The notes under the pieces: model-generated
Told to the model about the DNA's origin: nothing
What the model saw: the letters and a program-made list of their open reading frames with translations, nothing else
Databases searched by the model: none
Shown here: one piece after another, positions 1-5,327 of the stretch
Layout: the number at the start of each line of letters is the position of its first letter
How positions within the stretch are numbered: position 1 is the first letter of the stretch
NCBI GenBank assembly: GCA_945870545.1
Contig: CAMBTF010000136.1
Location: 1-5,494, forward strand
DNA length: 5,494 nucleotides
From: Akkermansia muciniphila
GTDB lineage: Bacteria; Verrucomicrobiota; Verrucomicrobiia; Verrucomicrobiales; Akkermansiaceae
Reading direction: 5' to 3'
Position numbers and translations under genes: made by a program

Positions 1-536
1 ATGCGTTTCACATTCCCCTGCTGGGAGCGCTTGTAGGTGAGCTTGGTATCCACCCATTTCTCCGAAATCTCGGGCACGATGGCGACCGCGAAAGGATTCG
101 GCACGGCCTTGCGGGCAGCGGTGTTGACGGCCGTCCAGCTGTCGAGCGGATGGCCGTGGAGTTCGTTCCAGGATTTCACGGCGAGCTCGGAAAAATGGCC
201 GATTTTTCCATCAATCACACCGGGGCCGAAGTTCTCATGATCGAGGAAGATCTGGAGCCGCACGGCATCGTCGCCCGTGGGTTTCTGGTCGATGGGGGAA
301 ACCTCAACCGCTGCGGGATGGGGGGATGGGGCGGGGCTCAGTGTGGGTCCCGGTGCGGGTTTGGGTATGGGCGACGGCTGGGTAGCGGGTGCAGGCTGAG
401 GCGCGGCGGCGGCGGGTTGCTCCGGGGATTCATCGAAATCAAGCGGTAGCGCCTTGAGGACACGGCCTTCCTCAATGGGCGATTGGGCTTGGGCTTGGGA
501 TAGGCAGAGCAGGATAGAGAGAGATAGGATGCGCAT
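1..536 (-). CDS. Secreted proline/alanine-rich protein with a peptidoglycan-binding-like segment, probably an L,D-transpeptidase; C-terminus outside the window
   Basis: An open frame of 178 codons starts with ATG at 536 and runs off the left edge without a stop. Residues 1-17 form a short signal peptide: Met-Arg, a Leu/Ser/Ile core, and a likely cleavage after AQA. The Cys at 11 follows Leu, so it is not a proper lipobox. Residues 38-77 are a Pro/Ala/Gln-rich linker typical of exported envelope proteins. Residues 92-124 (VRLQIFLDHENFGPG, VIDGKIGHFSELAVKSW) match the pattern of a short peptidoglycan-binding repeat: a paired amphipathic helix around F-GPG-x-IDG. In Verrucomicrobia I recall this segment ahead of L,D-transpeptidase (YkuD) domains, which cross-link peptidoglycan in the periplasm. 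The catalytic His and Cys would lie beyond position 1, so the enzyme call is inference. The start is 6 nt (all T) after the hflX stop, with no Shine-Dalgarno motif, suggesting co-transcription. The gene is real with high confidence; the function is moderate. Confidence 0.7.
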   Translation of the reverse strand, partial: MRILSLSILLCLSQAQAQSPIEEGRVLKALPLDFDESPEQPAAAAPQPAPATQPSPIPKPAPGPTLSPAPSPHPAAVEVSPIDQKPTGDDAVRLQIFLDHENFGPGVIDGKIGHFSELAVKSWNELHGHPLDSWTAVNTAARKAVPNPFAVAIVPEISEKWVDTKLTYKRSQQGNVKR

Positions 537-542
537 AAAAAA

Positions 543-1841
543 TCAGGCGGGGATGAGGAATGAGGAGAGACGCCCGGCGATGGCGGCGGGGACCACGGCG
601 CTGACGAGGATGTCGTTCTGCTCGTAATCGGTGGAGAGGACTTTCGCGTCGGTGTGGAGGAGATGAAGCAGGTCGCCGCGCATTTGGGGAATGCGGTATT
701 GGCGGCGGGCGACGCGGTCGGCGAGCACGTGGGAGCAGGCTTTTAGCAGCTCCGGCATGCCCTCGCCGGTGAGCGAGGAGGTGCGGATCGCATCGGGGAA
801 ATCGCGGTCGAGGCGCTCGAGCGTTTCGGGATCTTCCACCGCGTCGATCTTGTTGAGGATCGTGATGACGGGCTTGTCCAGCGCGCCCAGCTCTTCCAAC
901 ACTTTAAGCGTGGTATCGTGGAAACGCATGATCTCAGGCGCGGTCGCGTCTAGGACATGGATGAGGAAATCGGAGAGCACGGATTCCTCCAGCGTGGCCT
1001 TGAAAGCTTCGACGAGGCGGTGGGGGAGATTTCTAACAAAGCCCACCGTATCGGTAATGAGCAGCGGCTGGCCGTCGGGCAGCTCGATGCGGCGGGTGGT
1101 GGTGTCGAGTGTGGCGAAAAGCATGTCCTTCGCGAGCACGTCGGAGCCGGAAAGGAGATTGAGCAGCGTGGATTTGCCGGCATTCGTGTAGCCGACGATG
1201 GAGGCGTGGGGTGTCTCGAATTTCTCGCGTTCCTTGCGCTGGGTCTTGCGTTGTTTGCGGACGATCTCAAGCTCGCGCTTGCAGCGGTCGATGCTCATGT
1301 GGGCGAGCCGCCGGTCGATCTCGATCTGTTTCTCGCCCATGCCGCGCTCAGCTCCACCGCCGCCGCCGGAACCACCACCGCCGCCTTCACGGTCAAGGTG
1401 GCCCCACATCCGCGCGAGGCGGGGCAGGGCGTATTGCATCCGCGCCAGCTCCACTTGGAGGCGTGCTTCGCGGGTGTGGGCGCGCTTTGCGAAAATATCG
1501 AGGATCACCTCCTCGCGGTCGATCACGCAGAGGTCGGCGAGTTTTTCCCACTCGCGCTGCTGGGAAGGGTAGAGGTTGTTGTCGATTACGATCACGTCGC
1601 ACTCGTGCGCCTTGGCGAGCTCCACGATCTCCGCCGCCTTGCCGGTGCCGCAGAGAAATTTCTTATGCATCTCTCGCGAGCGGGCCAGCACCGACTCCGC
1701 GATGCCGATGCTGAGTGTGGAGACGAGCTCGCCCAGCTCCGCCAGCAGCGAGGCGGACTCCGCTTCCTCGCTTTTGTCGAAATACAGCCGCACGACCAGC
1801 GCGCGCTCGACCATATCGGGTTTCAGTCTCACCTCAAACAT
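543..1841 (-). CDS. hflX: GTPase HflX, ribosome-associated
   Basis: This is a 432-residue protein when started at the ATG at 1841, the usual size for HflX. HflX binds the 50S subunit and splits or rescues stalled ribosomes, using GTP. The N-terminal HflX domain (about 1-200) contains a GTGKAAEI motif near 65-72 and DVIVIDNNLYPSQQREWEK near 82-100. It ends in a basic coiled-coil-like helix (about 180-208). The GTPase domain shows G1 GYTNAGKST (217-225), G3 DTVGF (264-268), G4 NKID (330-333) and a G5-like SSLTGEG (355-361). The loop before RGMGEKQIE carries an expanded polyglycine tract (153-163, five Gly, Ser, five Gly); the core RG-x-GE after it is kept. A GTG at 1859 would add six residues. 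I prefer ATG because the -10 box lies between the two candidates and because the protein then opens MFEVRLKP. It is followed at 6 nt by the secreted envelope gene. Confidence 0.95.
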   Translation of the reverse strand: MFEVRLKPDMVERALVVRLYFDKSEEAESASLLAELGELVSTLSIGIAESVLARSREMHKKFLCGTGKAAEIVELAKAHECDVIVIDNNLYPSQQREWEKLADLCVIDREEVILDIFAKRAHTREARLQVELARMQYALPRLARMWGHLDREGGGGGSGGGGGAERGMGEKQIEIDRRLAHMSIDRCKRELEIVRKQRKTQRKEREKFETPHASIVGYTNAGKSTLLNLLSGSDVLAKDMLFATLDTTTRRIELPDGQPLLITDTVGFVRNLPHRLVEAFKATLEESVLSDFLIHVLDATAPEIMRFHDTTLKVLEELGALDKPVITILNKIDAVEDPETLERLDRDFPDAIRTSSLTGEGMPELLKACSHVLADRVARRQYRIPQMRGDLLHLLHTDAKVLSTDYEQNDILVSAVVPAAIAGRLSSFLIPA

Positions 1842-1849
1842 CGGCCAGA

Positions 1850-1877
1850 TATTTAGCACGCCCTAGGGAATGGGCAA
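1850..1877 (-). promoter_or_regulatory. Predicted sigma70-type promoter of hflX, nearly leaderless
   Basis: On the minus strand TTGCCC (1877-1872) is followed by a 16-nt spacer and TAAATA (1855-1850), then 8 nt to the ATG at 1841. Transcription starting about 7 nt after the -10 box would begin at or next to the ATG. This placement excludes the GTG at 1859, which lies upstream of the -10 box. The motif match is by eye only. Confidence 0.45.
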
Positions 1878-1967
1878 TGGCGAAACGGTTTGTCACTCTG
1901 GCTTGAAATCCTCGGGCATGGCGATGAAGACCTCGGCATGGCGGATGCAATCCGCCGCCACGTTCCC

Positions 1968-2423
1968 TCACGCAAGCCGTTTCATCACGGCGGCGGAGAG
2001 CAGCTTGCCGTCGGCGCGGCCTTCGGAAAGCTCCTGCGCGCGCTTCATCGCCTTGCCCATGTCCGCCTTCGAGGCGGCTCCCGTTTCGGCGACCGCCTGC
2101 TCGACGATTTCCACAATCTGCTCTTCCGTGAGCGCGGCCGGGAGGTAGGCGGAAAGAATCGCGATCTCCGCCTTCTCGTTCGCGGCGAGCTCCGCGCGGC
2201 CAGCTTTTTCGAACTGCTCGATGGAGTCCTGGCGCTGCTTGATCTGTTTGCGGATCACCGCGAGGATTTCCGGTTCATCGAGCACCGTGCCCAGACCGCC
2301 CTTCTCGATGGCGGCGTTGGTCATCGCGCTTTTCAACGCGCGCAGGGCGTTGAGTGCGGTGGAATCCTTCGCCCGCATGGCGGTCTTGATGTCGTCGGAA
2401 ATGCGTAGTGTCGTGTCGCTCAT
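1968..2423 (-). CDS. yqeY: GatB/YqeY domain protein YqeY
   Basis: This 151-residue protein matches the usual stand-alone YqeY size of about 150. The family shares its fold with the C-terminal, tRNA-contacting part of GatB, a subunit of the Asp/Glu-tRNA amidotransferase. The role of free YqeY is not well established. Visible family features are an N-terminal helix with AMRAKD (15-20), LRALKSAMTNAAIE (27-40), IRKQIKQRQDSIEQFEKAGR (57-76), the AYLP turn (92-95), and the C-terminal block DMGKAMKRAQELSEGRADGK (121-140) with conserved G123, G135, R136, D138 and G139. The protein is almost all helical with no signal peptide, so it is cytosolic. The ATG at 2423 has no Shine-Dalgarno motif but lies 6 nt after a good -10 box. 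It is divergent from ruvB, with hflX 127 nt downstream on the same strand. Confidence 0.93.
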   Translation of the reverse strand: MSDTTLRISDDIKTAMRAKDSTALNALRALKSAMTNAAIEKGGLGTVLDEPEILAVIRKQIKQRQDSIEQFEKAGRAELAANEKAEIAILSAYLPAALTEEQIVEIVEQAVAETGAASKADMGKAMKRAQELSEGRADGKLLSAAVMKRLA

Positions 2424-2429
2424 GCGGGG

Positions 2430-2457
2430 AAGATAGGCGGCGGGAAATAGAGATCAA
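2430..2457 (-). promoter_or_regulatory. Predicted leaderless promoter of yqeY
   Basis: On the minus strand TTGATC (2457-2452), a 16-nt spacer and TATCTT (2435-2430) are followed by exactly 6 nt and the ATG at 2423. The predicted transcription start coincides with the first base of the start codon. The antitoxin gene at 5328 has the same -35 hexamer, spacer and -10-to-ATG distance, which strengthens both calls. Confidence 0.5.
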
Positions 2458-2517
2458 TTCCGCAGTTGGTGGGGACGGGGGAATCTTGCCGTTTCCCTTT
2501 GAATCCCAGAACCGGAA

Positions 2518-2542
2518 GTGTCGCCGTCGCTGTAGGCGGCGC
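2518..2542. repeat. GC-rich imperfect inverted repeat in the yqeY/ruvB divergent region
   Basis: Arms 2518-2525 (GTGTCGCC) and 2535-2542 (GGCGGCGC) form an 8-bp stem with two G-U pairs around a 9-nt loop. A competing pairing, GCTGT (2529-2533) with ACAGC (2550-2554), overlaps it. There is no T-tract, so it is not an intrinsic terminator. The rest of the 233-bp intergenic region shows no gene. The start of ruvB lacks a convincing promoter; a weak TAGAAC lies at 2638-2643. The element could be a dispersed REP-like repeat or an mRNA leader structure; neither can be settled here. Confidence 0.35.
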
Positions 2543-2656
2543 GAAGTGGACAGCTTCAGCCCAGGCGTTGGTGTTTAGGCTTCAAACAAGATTCGGGCGC
2601 TCCCTAATCCGCCCTTCCCCTCGGCGGGCGTATCGACTAGAACCTTTGCGCGAAGG

Positions 2657-3688
2657 ATGCCCGAGAATTTTTACCAACAGACCACCACCGCGCCCGCGAC
2701 ACCCTTCGATGTCTCGCTGCGGCCTCCCGCGTTTTCCGAGTTCATCGGGCAGGAGAAGGTGAAAGACCGCGTGCTGCTGATGCTGGAGGCGGCGAAACGG
2801 CGCGGCGACGTGCTCGACCACGTGCTGCTTTCCGGGCCGCCGGGCTTGGGAAAAACAACGCTGGCAAACCTGATCGCCAAGGCGGCGGGCACCCAGATGC
2901 ACACCACCTCCGGGCCGCAGATCGAGAAGGCGGGCGACCTCGCCGGCATCCTCACAAATATCCAGAAAGGCGACATCCTGTTCATCGACGAAATCCACCG
3001 CCTCCATCCCGCCATCGAGGAATACCTTTACCCCGCGATGGAGGACTACCGACTCGACATCATCATCGACTCCGGTCCCTCGGCGCGGTCGATCCAGATC
3101 AACCTGCCGCGCTTCACCCTCGTCGGCGCAACCACGCGTTCCGGGATGCTCACCGCGCCGCTGCGCTCGCGCTTCGGCCTGATCAACCGGCTCGACTACT
3201 ACAACCGCGAGGAACTCGCCGATATCATCGAGCGTTCGGCGGGACTTCTGGAAACGGAAATCCACCGCCCCGGCGCGCTGGAGATCGCCGCCCGTTCCCG
3301 CGGCACCCCGCGTGTGGCAAACGCCCTGCTGCGCTGGGTGCGAGATTTCTCCCAGGTGCGCGGCAATGGCATCATCGACCGGGAAATCGCCGCCGCCGCG
3401 CTCGCGATGATCGAGATCGATTCCGACGGCCTTGACGAAATGGACAAGCGCCTGCTCGAAGTGATGATTTACAAATTCGGCGGCGGCCCGGTCGGTCTCA
3501 GCTCGCTGGCGGTCGCCGTTGGCGAGGACGCGGCGACTCTGGAGGAAGTGCACGAGCCGTTCCTGATCATGCAGGGCTTCATCCAGCGCACCCCGCGCGG
3601 ACGCACCGCGATGCCCGCCGCTTACGAAAAAATCGGCGCGCCGCCTCCGCCCTTGAAATCCGAGGATACCCAGACCAGACTGTTCTAA
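2657..3688 (+). CDS. ruvB: Holliday junction branch migration ATPase RuvB
   Basis: This 343-residue AAA+ protein is full length for RuvB. Hexamers of RuvB, loaded by RuvA, pump DNA through Holliday junctions in recombinational repair, using ATP, in the cytosol. The N-terminal RuvB signature [12 protein letters not shown] spans 21-32. Walker A is GPPGLGKTT (60-68) and Walker B is LFIDEIHR (108-115). Sensor 1 is GATTRSG (157-163), the arginine-finger segment APLRSRFG (167-174), and sensor 2 GTPRVAN (216-222). The C-terminal winged-helix DNA-binding domain includes [10 protein letters not shown] (272-281) and [11 protein letters not shown] (308-318). All expected ATPase residues are present. A purine-rich AAGG abuts the ATG at 2657, too close to act as a normal Shine-Dalgarno site. 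No ruvA or ruvC is nearby. The Fur-family gene follows after 4 nt, so the two are probably co-transcribed. Confidence 0.97.
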   Translation: MPENFYQQTTTAPATPFDVSLRPPAFSEFIGQEKVKDRVLLMLEAAKRRGDVLDHVLLSGPPGLGKTTLANLIAKAAGTQMHTTSGPQIEKAGDLAGILTNIQKGDILFIDEIHRLHPAIEEYLYPAMEDYRLDIIIDSGPSARSIQINLPRFTLVGATTRSGMLTAPLRSRFGLINRLDYYNREELADIIERSAGLLETEIHRPGALEIAARSRGTPRVANALLRWVRDFSQVRGNGIIDREIAAAALAMIEIDSDGLDEMDKRLLEVMIYKFGGGPVGLSSLAVAVGEDAATLEEVHEPFLIMQGFIQRTPRGRTAMPAAYEKIGAPPPPLKSEDTQTRLF

Positions 3689-3692
3689 ACCG

Positions 3693-4121
3693 ATGCCGGA
3701 AAACCCAGTCAAACAAGCCATCGCCCGCTGCCGGGAAGTCGGCCTGCGCCGCACGAAAGCGCTTGAGGAACTCATCACCACCCTGATCGAGGCCGACCGA
3801 CCCATGACCCTCGCGGAACTCGCTTCCTCCGAGCGCCTCTCCGACCAATGCGACAAGGCCACGGTTTACCGCCTTCTCCAACGCCTTTGCGAACACGCCA
3901 TCATCCGCCGCCTCGGACTCCACGAGCGGGCGGCCTTTTTCACCCTCCTCCAGCCCGGCAAACACAGCGACTACCTGATCTGCACCGGCTGCGGGAAAAT
4001 CGAATCCATCAAGGCGCCATGCCCCGTCCACAAGCTGGAAGACGAGATCCGTGAGAAAACCGGATACCGCGGACTCTACCACGAGCTGGAGTTTTTCGGG
4101 ACCTGCCCGAAGTGCGCTTAA
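3693..4121 (+). CDS. Fur-family transcriptional regulator with divergent metal-binding residues
   Basis: This 142-residue protein has the two-domain layout of the Fur family (Fur, Zur, PerR): dimeric, metal- or redox-sensing DNA-binding proteins. The N-terminal winged helix includes the recognition-helix hallmark ATVYRLLQRL (56-65). Two CxxC pairs, C97/C100 and C138/C141, fit the structural zinc site. Aligned from memory to E. coli Fur, the ligands H87, D89 and H125 correspond to H91, D93 and H130, while E108 aligns with H113. Regulatory-site residues H33, E81, H88 and H90 are replaced (P37, Leu or Thr, S92, Y94). It may therefore keep one sensing site of H/D/H/H type. The signal (iron, zinc, manganese or peroxide) cannot be read from sequence, so no symbol is given. 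It lies 4 nt after the ruvB stop with no Shine-Dalgarno motif. A heptamer array and a terminator follow directly. Confidence 0.92.
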   Translation: MPENPVKQAIARCREVGLRRTKALEELITTLIEADRPMTLAELASSERLSDQCDKATVYRLLQRLCEHAIIRRLGLHERAAFFTLLQPGKHSDYLICTGCGKIESIKAPCPVHKLEDEIREKTGYRGLYHELEFFGTCPKCA

Positions 4122-4149
4122 AATTCAAAACTCAAATTTCAAATCTCAA
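4122..4149 (+). repeat. Array of four degenerate heptamers (RNYYYAA) directly after the Fur-family stop codon
   Basis: Four head-to-tail 7-mers read AATTCAA, AACTCAA, ATTTCAA and ATCTCAA. They begin at the base after the TAA stop (4119-4121) and end where GGAAGAG, the start of the terminator, begins. The second array at 5225-5252 has the same unit length, copy number, position and flank. Confidence 0.75.
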
Positions 4150-4152
4150 GGA

Positions 4153-4182
4153 AGAGGGGTTCGCTTACTCTGTATTTTTTTT
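4153..4182 (+). terminator. Intrinsic terminator of the ruvB / Fur-family operon
   Basis: AGAG (4153-4156) pairs with CTCT (4168-4171). After a bulged A at 4167, GGG (4157-4159) pairs with CTT (4164-4166, one G-C and two G-U). The loop is the UUCG tetraloop (4160-4163). A run of eight T (4175-4182) follows after GTA. The stem is weaker than the one at 5255-5288, but the T-tract is strong. Confidence 0.65.
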
Positions 4183-4239
4183 CCAAGATCCGTTATCGAT
4201 GCATCCGAATCGGCGTGCAACATCACCGAGTCGGTCTTC

Positions 4240-4267
4240 TTGAAAATTGGTTTTTCAAATTTTGAAA
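4240..4267 (+). promoter_or_regulatory. Two overlapping inverted repeats before the propeller gene, one a perfect 7-1-7 palindrome
   Basis: TTGAAAA (4240-4246) can pair with TTTTCAA (4252-4258). Overlapping this, TTTCAAA (4253-4259) and TTTGAAA (4261-4267) are exact complements around one base. The second ends 3 nt before the ATG at 4271. The two are mutually exclusive as RNA hairpins. As DNA, the 7-1-7 form resembles the operator layout of Fur/PerR/Zur proteins, and a Fur-family gene lies just upstream. AT-rich sequence produces such matches by chance fairly often. Confidence 0.35.
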
Positions 4268-4270
4268 CTT

Positions 4271-5221
4271 ATGAAAACAGCACTGCTTACCAGCGTCGCG
4301 CTCGCGACTTTCGCCGCCGCCCACGAATATGATTTCCAGAAGGGCTGGCCGACAACGCCCGAAGGCCTTCAGACCATCGGCGATTCCCATGGGGAGATCG
4401 ACGTGGATTCGGAGGGGAATTTCTACGTTTCCGTCGTCGGCGGGGAAAAAAGCGGGGTTCAGATTTACGATGCCTCCGGGAAATACCTGCGGAACCTTCC
4501 TAACGCCCGCAATAATTTCCATGGCTTCACGATGGTCAAGGAGGACGGCAAGGACTTGATCTACGCCGCCTGCCTCGGAGACCAGACCACCGCGTTCCTC
4601 AAGCTCTCGCTCAGCGGCGAGGTCCTGCTGGAAATTCCTCTAACCGCGATCCCGCCGGAGATCGGCACTAAATTCGCACTGACCCACGCCGACCGCGCGC
4701 CGAACGGTGATATTTATCTCATCGACGGATACGCCTCCGACCGTCTCCTGATCTTCGGAGCCGACGGCAAATTCAAGCGCGCGACGGCGGGCAAAGGCGA
4801 ACCATGGAATCTCAAGACCGCCCATAAGTTCGCGTTCGACACCCGTTTCGAACCGGCCCGCATCCTTGTCTGCGACCGCACAAACGACCGCCTCATCCAC
4901 CTCGATCTCGAAGGCAATTTCCTCAGCGTTTACGCCACCGGCATCCTCAAGCCCTGCACCGTCGATTTCCACGGGGATCTCGTCTGCGTCGCCCAGCTTG
5001 CCAGCGGCATCAGCATCTTGGACAAGGAAGGCAAAGTGCTCAAGCGCCTCGGCGCGAACGACAACCCCAAGGAATTCAATACCAACAATGTCGCCCCCGA
5101 CAAATGGCGCAAAGGCATCACCACCTCCCCCCACGGCGCGACCTTCGACAAGGACGGCAATGTGGTCACCACCGAGTGGAACAAGTGGGGACGCCTGCTG
5201 CGCTGGAATGTGCAGCTTTGA
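4271..5221 (+). CDS. Secreted six-bladed beta-propeller (NHL-like) protein related to peptidyl-alpha-hydroxyglycine amidating lyase
   Basis: This is a 316-residue protein. Residues 1-17 are a clean signal peptide (MKTALLTSVALATFAAA, likely cut after AAA), so it is exported. Six repeats follow, each with an inner strand and a D-x-x-G-x turn then a hydrophobic strand, as in NHL propellers. They begin near H40, H84, H139, H185, C229 and H288. By recalled alignment to rat PAL, zinc ligands H585, H690 and H786 correspond to H84, H185 and H288, with near-equal spacing (101 and 103 residues). Y654 corresponds to Y154 in DGYASDR, and R706 to R203 in CDR. The counterparts of PAL R533 and D787 are not seen (D787 aligns with G289), so PAL activity is uncertain and a binding or scaffold role is possible. 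I chose the ATG at 4271; a TTG at 4247 would prefix the signal peptide and run through the upstream palindrome. No Shine-Dalgarno motif and no clear promoter are seen. Confidence 0.88.
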   Translation: MKTALLTSVALATFAAAHEYDFQKGWPTTPEGLQTIGDSHGEIDVDSEGNFYVSVVGGEKSGVQIYDASGKYLRNLPNARNNFHGFTMVKEDGKDLIYAACLGDQTTAFLKLSLSGEVLLEIPLTAIPPEIGTKFALTHADRAPNGDIYLIDGYASDRLLIFGADGKFKRATAGKGEPWNLKTAHKFAFDTRFEPARILVCDRTNDRLIHLDLEGNFLSVYATGILKPCTVDFHGDLVCVAQLASGISILDKEGKVLKRLGANDNPKEFNTNNVAPDKWRKGITTSPHGATFDKDGNVVTTEWNKWGRLLRWNVQL

Positions 5222-5224
5222 GAA

Positions 5225-5252
5225 ACTTTAAGTTTTAAGTTTTAAACTCTAA
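5225..5252 (+). repeat. Array of four degenerate heptamers (RNYYYAA) after the propeller stop codon
   Basis: The units are ACTTTAA, GTTTTAA, GTTTTAA and ACTCTAA, starting 3 nt after the TGA stop (5219-5221) and followed directly by GGAAGAG. All eight units of the two arrays fit RNYYYAA, but the arrays differ at single-base level, so they are not a recent copy of one another. Confidence 0.75.
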
Positions 5253-5254
5253 GG

Positions 5255-5288
5255 AAGAGCCTGGCGGGATCCGTCTGGCTCTTTTTTT
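5255..5288 (+). terminator. Strong intrinsic terminator of the propeller gene
   Basis: AAGAGCC (5255-5261) pairs perfectly with GGCTCTT (5277-5283). Inside, across a T-T mismatch, GGCGG (5263-5267) pairs with CCGTC (5271-5275, one G-U), leaving a GAT loop. The remaining T run reaches 5288. The stem is GC-rich and followed at once by T, the classic Rho-independent form. Confidence 0.9.
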
Positions 5289-5293
5289 GGCAC

Positions 5294-5324
5294 TTGATCC
5301 CAGAGATGTAAAACGTAGTATTAC
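5294..5324 (+). promoter_or_regulatory. Predicted leaderless promoter and operator of the AbrB/MazE-type gene
   Basis: TTGATC (5294-5299), a 16-nt spacer and TAGTAT (5316-5321) are followed by 6 nt and the ATG at 5328. Overlapping the -10 box is an imperfect 17-bp palindrome, GTAAAACGTAGTATTAC (5308-5324), with 6 of 8 positions matched per arm. Antitoxins of this fold usually repress their own promoter by binding such a site, so an autoregulatory operator is a reasonable inference. Confidence 0.5.
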
Positions 5325-5327
5325 CGC

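Noticed and set aside
150..449. Plus-strand open frame with a glycine-rich tail
   Set aside because: The Gly-rich stretch is the complement of the Pro/Ala linker of the minus-strand secreted protein, which has a signal peptide and a coherent domain.
504..536. Lipoprotein signal in the left-edge secreted protein
   Set aside because: The only Cys in the leader (residue 11) is preceded by Leu, which does not fit the lipobox; signal peptidase I cleavage after AQA fits better.
957..1856. Long plus-strand open frame (299 codons) opposite hflX
   Set aside because: It is antisense to a clear, motif-complete HflX. The translation has no recognisable domain and reflects GC-rich codon bias in the opposite frame.
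1842..1859. GTG start for HflX at 1859
   Set aside because: It lies upstream of the predicted -10 box and has no usable Shine-Dalgarno site; the ATG at 1841 gives the more typical N-terminus.
1940..1956. Perfect 7-bp hairpin after yqeY as an intrinsic terminator
   Set aside because: There is no T-tract on either strand after the stem, so it does not qualify as a Rho-independent terminator.
2582..3862. Long minus-strand open frame (426 codons) opposite ruvB and the Fur-family gene
   Set aside because: It covers a fully conserved RuvB in antisense, is rich in Arg/Gly/Ala/His as expected for a shadow frame, and shows no family motif.
3579..4082. Minus-strand open frame (167 codons) opposite the Fur-family gene
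   Set aside because: It overlaps the ends of two real genes in antisense and has no recognisable features.
4247..4270. Upstream TTG start for the propeller protein
   Set aside because: It would add eight residues before a well-formed signal peptide and make the inverted repeats coding; the ATG at 4271 is better.
4640..5134. Minus-strand open frame (164 codons) inside the propeller gene
   Set aside because: It is an antisense shadow of the propeller repeats; its apparent regularity mirrors the repeat on the real strand.
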